Shown here in pieces: positions 58,720-64,000 of a DNA stretch of 64,000 nucleotides. Position 1 is the first letter of the stretch. Each line of letters opens with the position of its first letter. Below the pieces are notes generated by a model that was given only the letters and a program-made list of their open reading frames with translations, was not told the DNA's origin and did not search any database. Position numbers and translations under genes: made by a program. The stretch comes from JANNPJ01 sp035474375 (GTDB lineage Bacteria; Actinomycetota; Actinomycetes; Actinomycetales; Kineosporiaceae): contig DATINJ010000167.1 in NCBI GenBank assembly GCA_035474375.1, positions 1-64,000 on the forward strand, in the 5' to 3' direction.

Positions 58720-58852
58720 GACAGCCCTAGAGCCGGCGCGAGCCGCTCCGGATCGGGTCGGCCGGGCAAGCACCGGCCGATCGGCCAAACGGGTGACCTT
58801 TTTGGCATCTCACATGTGACCGGCGGGGATACCGATGAGTAGGACGACGGTG

Positions 58853-58921
58853 TTCACGAGTTGGAAACATGATCTGGTCAAACGTCACCTTGTGGAAACC
58901 GATCAGGTGATGCAGCGAAAC
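58853..58921 (+). promoter_or_regulatory. GlnR-type operator upstream of amtB-glnK-glnD
   Basis: GTCAC-n6-GAAAC-n6-GGTGA-n6-GAAAC (58884-58921) has the exact spacing of the actinobacterial GlnR box (gTnAC-n6-GaAAC repeated); only GGTGA departs from the half-site consensus. An extra TTCAC-n6-GAAAC pair lies at 58853-58868. It lies about 140-210 bp ahead of amtB, in a 344-bp gap without any gene. Nitrogen control by GlnR of the amtB cluster is well known in Streptomyces and Mycobacterium. Confidence 0.85.
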
Positions 58922-59063
58922 CGAATCGCAGCACCTTTTCCATCAGCAGGCGTCGCCTGAACCAGACGCGGCTAGCCGCTCGTCACCGTCTCGGTGGCGG
59001 TGGTGACCTCGATGGTCCCGATGGAGCCCCGTTCGCGGGGCGTTCCCGAGTGAAGGGGTGCGG

Positions 59064-60419
59064 ATGGATACCGGAGACACCGCATGGGTTTTGGCGAGCG
59101 CAGCGCTCGTCCTACTCATGACTCCCGGTCTGGCGTTCTTCTACGGCGGCATGGTCCGCACGAAGAGCGTTCTCAACATGATGATGATGAGCTTCAGCTC
59201 GCTGGCCATCATCACGGTCCTGTGGGTTCTCTACGGCTACTCCGAGGCCTTCGGTGACAGCGTCGGCGGGTCCGGCCTGGTCGGTAACCCCGGCCAGTTC
59301 TTCGGCCTGAAGGACCTGATCGGAATCGGCCGCGGCGACGACAACTTCGGTCAGGCAACGCACCTGGTGTTCACGATCCCGGCGCTGGCGTTCGTCGCCT
59401 TCCAGCTGGTGTTCGCGATCATCACCGTCGCACTGATCTCGGGTGCCATCGCCGATCGCGCCAAGTTCTCCACCTGGTGCATCTTTTCGGCGATCTGGGC
59501 GACCGTGGTCTACTTCCCGGTCGCGCACTGGGTATTCGCGTTCAGCGGTGCGACTGCCGGCGAGGACAGCGTCGGTGGCTGGATCGCCAACCAGTTGAAG
59601 GCGATCGACTTCGCCGGTGGTACCGCCGTCCACATCAACGCCGGTGCGGCGGGCCTGGCCCTCGCCCTGGTGCTCGGCAAGCGGATCGGCTTCGGCAAGG
59701 AGCCGATGCGGCCGCACAACCTCACCCTGGTGATGCTTGGTGCCGGGCTGCTCTGGTTCGGCTGGTTCGGCTTCAACGCCGGGTCGGCCCTCGGTGCCAA
59801 CGGCATTGCCGCGGTCGCCTGGGTCAACACGGTCACCGCCACCGCCGCCGCCGCGCTCGGCTGGCTGCTCACCGAGAAGTTCCGGGACGGTCACGCCACC
59901 TCGCTGGGTGCCGCGTCCGGTGTGGTCGCCGGTCTGGTCGCGATCACCCCGGCCTGTAGCTCGGTCACCCCGGTCGGGGCGATAATCCTGGGCTTCCTGG
60001 CCGGCATCATCTGCGCGCTGGCGGTCGGCCTGAAGTACAAGTTCGGCTACGACGACTCGCTCGACGTGGTCGGCGTCCACCTGGTCGGTGGACTCTTCGG
60101 CACGATCGCGATCGGCTTCCTGGCCAGTGCCGATGCCCCCGCGGGCGTCGATGGACTGTTGTGGGGAGGCGGCGTCGACCAGTTGTGGCGCCAGTGTGTC
60201 GGGGCGTTCGCCGTCCTGGCCTACTCGTTCATCCTCACGTACATCATCGGTTACGCGCTGCACAAGACGATCGGCTTCCGGATCACCGAGGAGGAGGAGA
60301 TCGAAGGCATCGACTACGCCGAGCACGCGGAGACCGCCTACGACCTCATCTCCGGCGGCGGCTCGGGCACGTTCCGTCCGACGACGTCGGTCAAGACCGA
60401 CGAGGGGGTCCCGGCATGA
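59064..60419 (+). CDS. amtB: Ammonium transporter
   Basis: AmtB conducts ammonium across the membrane. Using ATG 59064 (AAGGGG 5-6 bp ahead) gives 451 aa with eleven predicted helices. Family marks include FFYGGMVRTKSVLNMMMMSF, VYFPVAHWVFAFS, the twin-His pore residues in GGTAVHINAGAAGLALALVL and DVVGVHLVGGLFGTIAIGFL, and LLWFGWFGFNAGSALGANG. The cytosolic C-terminus (FRITEEEEIEGIDYAEHAE) is the PII contact. It overlaps glnK by 4 bp (ATGA). Confidence 0.97.
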   Translation: MDTGDTAWVLASAALVLLMTPGLAFFYGGMVRTKSVLNMMMMSFSSLAIITVLWVLYGYSEAFGDSVGGSGLVGNPGQFFGLKDLIGIGRGDDNFGQATHLVFTIPALAFVAFQLVFAIITVALISGAIADRAKFSTWCIFSAIWATVVYFPVAHWVFAFSGATAGEDSVGGWIANQLKAIDFAGGTAVHINAGAAGLALALVLGKRIGFGKEPMRPHNLTLVMLGAGLLWFGWFGFNAGSALGANGIAAVAWVNTVTATAAAALGWLLTEKFRDGHATSLGAASGVVAGLVAITPACSSVTPVGAIILGFLAGIICALAVGLKYKFGYDDSLDVVGVHLVGGLFGTIAIGFLASADAPAGVDGLLWGGGVDQLWRQCVGAFAVLAYSFILTYIIGYALHKTIGFRITEEEEIEGIDYAEHAETAYDLISGGGSGTFRPTTSVKTDEGVPA

Positions 60420-60754
60420 AGCTCATCACGGCGGTGATCAAGCCGCACAAGCTGGATGAGGTGAAGGCCGCGCTCGAGGCCTTCGGCGTCCAGGGCATGA
60501 CGGTCAGCGAGGCCAGCGGTTACGGCCGGCAGCGCGGGCACACCGAGGTCTACCGCGGTGCCGAGTACACCGTCGACCTGGTGCCGAAGGTCCGGCTCGA
60601 GGTGCTGGTCGACGACCCGGACGTCGTCGACGTCGTCGACGTCATCGTCAAGAGCTCGCAGACCGGCCGGATCGGCGACGGAAAGGTCTGGACGACGCCC
60701 GTTGAGGACGTCATCCGGGTTCGGACCGGAGAGCACGGCGCCGACGCTCTGTGA
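60416..60754 (+). CDS. glnK: Nitrogen regulatory protein PII
   Basis: The 112-aa PII protein senses 2-oxoglutarate and ATP/ADP and gates AmtB. It has KLITAVIKPHKLDEVKAALE, the T-loop RQRGHTEVYRGAEYTVDLVP with Tyr51 (the modification site, adenylylated in actinobacteria studied), and the C-terminal GRIGDGKVWTTPVEDVIRVR. It is translationally coupled to amtB. A UUCG-type hairpin after it may reduce read-through to glnD. Confidence 0.97.
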   Translation: MKLITAVIKPHKLDEVKAALEAFGVQGMTVSEASGYGRQRGHTEVYRGAEYTVDLVPKVRLEVLVDDPDVVDVVDVIVKSSQTGRIGDGKVWTTPVEDVIRVRTGEHGADAL

Positions 60755-60767
60755 TCTGAGCAGTGTT

Positions 60768-60797
60768 CCCCGGCGGCCCCTTCGGGGGTCGCCGGGG
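60768..60797 (+). terminator. UUCG-tetraloop hairpin between glnK and glnD
   Basis: CCCCGGCGGCCCC (60768-60780), loop TTCG, and GGGGTCGCCGGGG (60785-60797) pair over 13 bp with one G-U. Only ATT follows, so it is probably a partial terminator or mRNA stabiliser. Confidence 0.6.
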
Positions 60798-60850
60798 ATT
60801 GCTCACGGAGTGGGCGGGGGACATCTACTGGCGGGTGCGAAGGGCGGAAC

Positions 60851-63325
60851 GTGACGGCTGACGGGAAGAACGACGTCCCCGAAGATTCCGAGGAGACCGC
60901 CGAAGACCTCGCTCGGGCAGCGATGATCGCAGCTCGGGATCTGCGCAAGGATCGGCTCGCGCTGGCTCTGCGCTCGGTTACTTCAGGCCCCGACCGGCGC
61001 CGAGCTCTCGGGGCTCTGGTCGAATCGGCACTGGTCCGAGCCTGGGCGGCGGCGGTCGTGCCGTTGGCCGAGAATCCGCGCAAACGCCGGAACGGCCTGG
61101 AAGGCGTCGCACTGGCCGCGGTCGGCAGCGTGGCCCGCGGTGACGCCGGGCCGGCCAGCGATCTTGACTTGGTGCTGTTGCACGACGGTCGGCACTTGTC
61201 TCCGGACGAGGTCGGCGCGCTCGCTCAACGACTTTGGTACCCGCTCTGGGATGCGGGTCTGCGGCTCGACCACTCGGTCCGGACGCCGACTCAGAGCCGG
61301 GAAGTCGCGGCCAACGATCTCTCGGCCGCGATCGGCCTGCTCGACCTGCGGGTGATCGCCGGTGATGCGTCACTGGTGGTGCGCACCCGGACCTCACTGC
61401 TCAGCGACTGGCGCAACGGCATCCGCCGCCGGCTGCCGCAGGTTCTGGAGTCGCTGACCGAGCGGGCCGAGCGTTTCGGCGAGGCCGCGCATCTGCTGGA
61501 ACCCGACCTCAAAGAGGCTCGCGGCGGGCTGCGCGACGTCACCGTGCTGCGGGCACTGGCCGCGAGCTGGGTCACCGACCGCCCGCACGGCGCGGTCGAC
61601 GAGTCGCACATTCAACTTCTCGACATCCGAGATGCCCTGCAGGCGGTGACCGGGCGCGGAATGGATCGGCTGTTGCTGGCCGAACAGGACGCGGTCGCGG
61701 TGCTCTGCGGTTTGACCGACGCCGACGAACTCCTTGCCCAGGTCAGCGATTCGGCCCGGTCGATCGCCTACGCGGTGGACGTGACCGTGCGCCGGGCCCG
61801 GCAGTCGTTGCCGGTCCGGCGGCTGCGGCCGGGCCCGAGACGGCCCCGGTTGCGCCCGCTCGGGCACGGACTGGTCGAGCACGACGGTGAAGTGGTGCTC
61901 GGGGTCGGCGTCCGGGCCACCGAGGATCCGGTACTGCCGCTGCGGGCGGCGGCTACCGCGGTCCGGGCCGGGATGCCGCTGTCCCCGGTGACGGTGGAGC
62001 ACCTGGCCGATGACTGCCCCCCGCTGCCCGACCCGTGGCCGGCTCCGGCCCGGGATGCCTTCGTCGCGATGCTGGCCGGGGGTCCGGCGCTGGCCGGGGT
62101 CTGGGAGTCGCTGGATCGGGCCGGGCTCGTGGTCGGCTGGATCCCGGAGTGGTTGGGCGTCCGGAACCGGCCGCAGCGCAATGCGGTTCATCGACACACC
62201 GTCGACCGGCACCTGATCGAGACGGTGATCAGCATCCAGTCCGCGCTGCGCGACACCGCCCGGCCGGACCTGCTCGTGCTGACCGCCCTGCTGCATGACC
62301 TGGGCAAGATCGCCGGTGCGATGGACCATTCCGTGGTGGGTGCCCCGCTCGCCGGAAAGGTGGCTCGGCGGATCGGGTTCGCCCCGGAGGACTGCGAGGT
62401 GATCGAGCGGTTGGTGCGCGAGCACCTGACCCTGATCGAGCTGGCCACCCGGCGTGACCCGGACGACCCGCGCACCGTGGACGACCTGGTCACCGCGGTC
62501 GGCGGCAAGCTGGAGACGCTGGAGATGCTGCGGGCGCTCACCGAGGCGGATGCGGTCGCGGTCGGATCGGTGGCCTGGACGTCGTGGCGGGCCCGGTTGG
62601 TGGACGACCTGACCGCGCGGGCCCGGACGGCGCTGCGCGGCGAGGAACCGCCCGGCCCGGCGCCGATCGCTCCGGCCGAGAGCGAGCTGGTCCGGTCGGT
62701 GACCGCGAACCAGCGGCCCCGAGTCGCGGTGGCCGCGATGGACGAGCTGCACGTGATCACCGTCGTCGCCCCGGACCGGCCCGGCCTGCTCGCGGACATC
62801 GCCGGGGTGCTGGCCAGCTTCCGGCTGACGGTGAAGTCGGCCTTGGTCCGAACGGTTGCCTCGGAGGAGCCCGACAGCCCGGACATCGCCGTCGACACCT
62901 GGTGGGTGGACAGCGGCAGCGGTGACCCGCCGGATCCGGCGACGCTGGAACTGCACCTGCGCCGGCTCGGCGAGGGCGACCTCAGCGTGCTCGAGCCGTT
63001 GGCCCGCCGGGATGCCGGTTTCCGCTCCCGGGCAGGGGTTTCGGCCCGGCCCCGAGTGGTTCTGCTGCCCGGGGCCTCGGCCGAGGCCACCGTGCTGGAG
63101 GTGCGGGCGGCTGACCGGCCGGGCCTGATGCATGCGATCGGCTCGGCGCTGGCCGGGGTGGGGGTGGATCTGCGCTCGGCGCACGTGGCCACCCATGCCG
63201 GTCAGGCGGTCGACGTCCTCTATGTCTGCGAGCGCGGTGGCGGGCGGTTGTCACCGCCTCGGGTGGCCGAGACGGTTTCGGTCCTGGTCGACGCCGGCTC
63301 CCTGCCCGCCACCCAGCCCGCCTGA
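60851..63325 (+). CDS. glnD: PII (uridylyl/adenylyl)transferase GlnD
   Basis: GlnD modifies and demodifies PII in response to nitrogen status; in actinobacteria the modification is adenylylation. The 824-aa protein has an N-terminal nucleotidyltransferase site (GSVARGDAGPASDLDLVLL, about 97-115) and EPDLKEARGGLRDVTVLRAL. The HD hydrolase domain (about 450-570) shows HRHTVDRHLIETV and TALLHDLGKIAG. Two C-terminal ACT domains (about 635-710 and 745-820; VVAPDRPGLLADIAGVLASF, ADRPGLMHAIGSALAGVGVD) follow. All expected metal residues are present. GTG start with GAAGGGCGG ahead. Confidence 0.95.
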   Translation: MTADGKNDVPEDSEETAEDLARAAMIAARDLRKDRLALALRSVTSGPDRRRALGALVESALVRAWAAAVVPLAENPRKRRNGLEGVALAAVGSVARGDAGPASDLDLVLLHDGRHLSPDEVGALAQRLWYPLWDAGLRLDHSVRTPTQSREVAANDLSAAIGLLDLRVIAGDASLVVRTRTSLLSDWRNGIRRRLPQVLESLTERAERFGEAAHLLEPDLKEARGGLRDVTVLRALAASWVTDRPHGAVDESHIQLLDIRDALQAVTGRGMDRLLLAEQDAVAVLCGLTDADELLAQVSDSARSIAYAVDVTVRRARQSLPVRRLRPGPRRPRLRPLGHGLVEHDGEVVLGVGVRATEDPVLPLRAAATAVRAGMPLSPVTVEHLADDCPPLPDPWPAPARDAFVAMLAGGPALAGVWESLDRAGLVVGWIPEWLGVRNRPQRNAVHRHTVDRHLIETVISIQSALRDTARPDLLVLTALLHDLGKIAGAMDHSVVGAPLAGKVARRIGFAPEDCEVIERLVREHLTLIELATRRDPDDPRTVDDLVTAVGGKLETLEMLRALTEADAVAVGSVAWTSWRARLVDDLTARARTALRGEEPPGPAPIAPAESELVRSVTANQRPRVAVAAMDELHVITVVAPDRPGLLADIAGVLASFRLTVKSALVRTVASEEPDSPDIAVDTWWVDSGSGDPPDPATLELHLRRLGEGDLSVLEPLARRDAGFRSRAGVSARPRVVLLPGASAEATVLEVRAADRPGLMHAIGSALAGVGVDLRSAHVATHAGQAVDVLYVCERGGGRLSPPRVAETVSVLVDAGSLPATQPA

Positions 63326-63335
63326 CCCAAATCTC

Positions 63336-63392
63336 CGGTGATCATGCACGGTTGCCCGTGCTGGGTGGGGGGGTAAGCGTGCATGATCGCGG
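63336..63392. repeat. Second REP-like element, between glnD and ffh
   Basis: GATCATGCACG (63340-63350) and CGTGCATGATC (63378-63388) are inverted, with partial pairing of the flanking TTGCCC/GGGTAA. The core and orientation match the element at 40000-40068, but this copy has several mismatches and a different loop. Confidence 0.75.
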
Positions 63393-63445
63393 GGAATGGG
63401 TTCGGTGACCCACAGCAGCACCCGCGACTGCATTAGGCTGGAACT

Positions 63446-64000
63446 GTGTTCGCCACGCTGTCAGACCGCCTCACTGCCACCTTCAAGTCACTGCGCGGGA
63501 AGGGCCGGCTCTCCGAAGCGGACGTCGATGCGACGATCCGCGAGATCCGGCGTGCCCTGCTCGATGCCGACGTGGCGGTCCCCGTCGTTCGTCAATTCAC
63601 CGCTGCCATCCGCGAGCGGGCGCTCGGCGCGGAGGTGTCCGGGGCGCTGAACCCTGGCCAGCAAGTCGTCAAGATCGTCAATGAGGAGCTCATCGGCATC
63701 CTCGGTGGCGAAACCCGGCGACTGCGGTTCGCGAAGAATCCGCCGACCGTGATCATGCTCGCCGGTCTGCAGGGTGCGGGTAAGACCACCTTGGCCGGCA
63801 AGCTCGGTCGCTGGCTGCGCGAGCAGGGGCACACCCCGTTGCTGGTGGCCTCCGACTTGCAGCGGCCGAATGCCGTCACCCAGTTGCAGGTGGTCGGCGA
63901 GCGAGCCGGGGTCACCGTGTTCGCCCCGCATCCGGGGGTCTCCGACGGTTCCGGTACGTCTGGCGTGAGCGCCGGTGATCCGGTGCAGGTGGCCCGCGAC
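63446..64000 (+). CDS. ffh: Signal recognition particle protein Ffh (5' part; 3' end outside window)
   Basis: The gene runs off the right edge; 185 residues are visible. Ffh binds signal sequences and 4.5S RNA and pairs with FtsY. The N domain (MFATLSDRLTATFKSLRGKG, SEADVDATIREIRRALLDAD) and the start of the G domain (GLQGAGKTTLAGKLGRWLRE, ASDLQRPNAVTQL) are clear. The stretch FAPHPGVSDGSGTSGVSAGD has about ten extra residues compared with the usual FAPEPG-GDPV, which is odd. GTG 63446 has TAGGCT (63434-63439) 6 bp ahead and no ribosome binding site. Confidence 0.95.
   Translation, partial: MFATLSDRLTATFKSLRGKGRLSEADVDATIREIRRALLDADVAVPVVRQFTAAIRERALGAEVSGALNPGQQVVKIVNEELIGILGGETRRLRFAKNPPTVIMLAGLQGAGKTTLAGKLGRWLREQGHTPLLVASDLQRPNAVTQLQVVGERAGVTVFAPHPGVSDGSGTSGVSAGDPVQVARD

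Noticed and set aside
61394..63196. 600-codon antisense frame over glnD, and a similar 631-codon one over ftsY (56893-58788)
   Set aside because: These are shadows of confidently identified genes, with biased composition and no motifs.

Overview
This window is high-GC DNA from the chromosome of an actinomycete. The evidence is dense GTG starts, strong G/C bias at third codon positions, an HU protein with a long Lys/Ala tail, a C-form L28 paired with a Cys-free L32, an F420-pathway guanylyltransferase, a SepIVA-type protein, a DUF222-HNH protein behind an actinobacterial SOS box, and a GlnR-type operator. Gene order follows a block known from Mycobacterium (ilvC-serA-leuB ... FAH-gltX-tRNAs ... 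IclR/leuCD-hup ... gpsA-ddl-thiL-rpmB-recG-rsmD-coaD ... rnc-mutM-smc-ftsY-amt-glnB-glnD-ffh). The lineage therefore looks like a Frankia/Nakamurella/Mycobacterium relative; I cannot name a genus from sequence alone.

Layout. 1-14 kb holds branched-chain amino acid and serine synthesis (ilvC end, serA, leuB, ilvE, cimA), interrupted by a DUF222-HNH gene, a kinase-like gene and a gamma-glutamyltransferase-like gene. cimA is preceded by a short leader peptide with three consecutive Ile codons and a competing antiterminator/terminator, i.e. a probable isoleucine attenuator. 14-22 kb is accessory: a secreted propeller protein, an XRE/membrane-protein pair with its own operator, a glycosylase-like protein, an FAH-family enzyme, a GGDEF-EAL protein and a secreted subtilase with a tryptophan repeat tail. 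22-24.2 kb carries gltX with tRNA-Gln and tRNA-Glu. 24.2-29.9 kb has a divergent MerR/membrane pair, a divergent IclR/leuCD pair and hup. 30-40.4 kb holds murA, cofC/fbiD, plsC, gpsA, a cutinase/PET-hydrolase-like secreted esterase, a trans-sulfuration enzyme, ddl, an Lrp ligand-binding domain protein, thiL and rpmB. 40.7-49.3 kb is housekeeping: a DAK-type kinase, recG, rsmD, coaD, a SepIVA-like protein, DUF177, rpmF, rnc and mutM. 49.3-53 kb is an accessory patch (orphan winged-helix protein, sulfotransferase, propeller protein) whose intergenic DNA is full of inverted repeats. 53-64 kb holds smc, ftsY, a GlnR-box-controlled amtB-glnK-glnD group and the 5' part of ffh.

Recurring themes. Several genes (leuB, FAH, glycosylase, CGS-like, ddl, coaD, ffh, XRE, iclR) have a TAnnnT-like box 6-8 bp ahead of the start codon with no Shine-Dalgarno sequence, which points to leaderless transcripts; gltX is similar at 9 bp. 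A palindromic repeat built on GTGATCATGCACG lies in at least two intergenic gaps, with looser copies in a third. Two unrelated genes (ggt and recG) have 17-bp tandem repeats spanning the start codon.

The best candidates for follow-up are the cimA leader, the PET-hydrolase-like enzyme, the structured intergenic DNA at 50.96-51.46 kb and the autoregulated XRE/membrane module. All calls come from reading the sequence; no database search was run.
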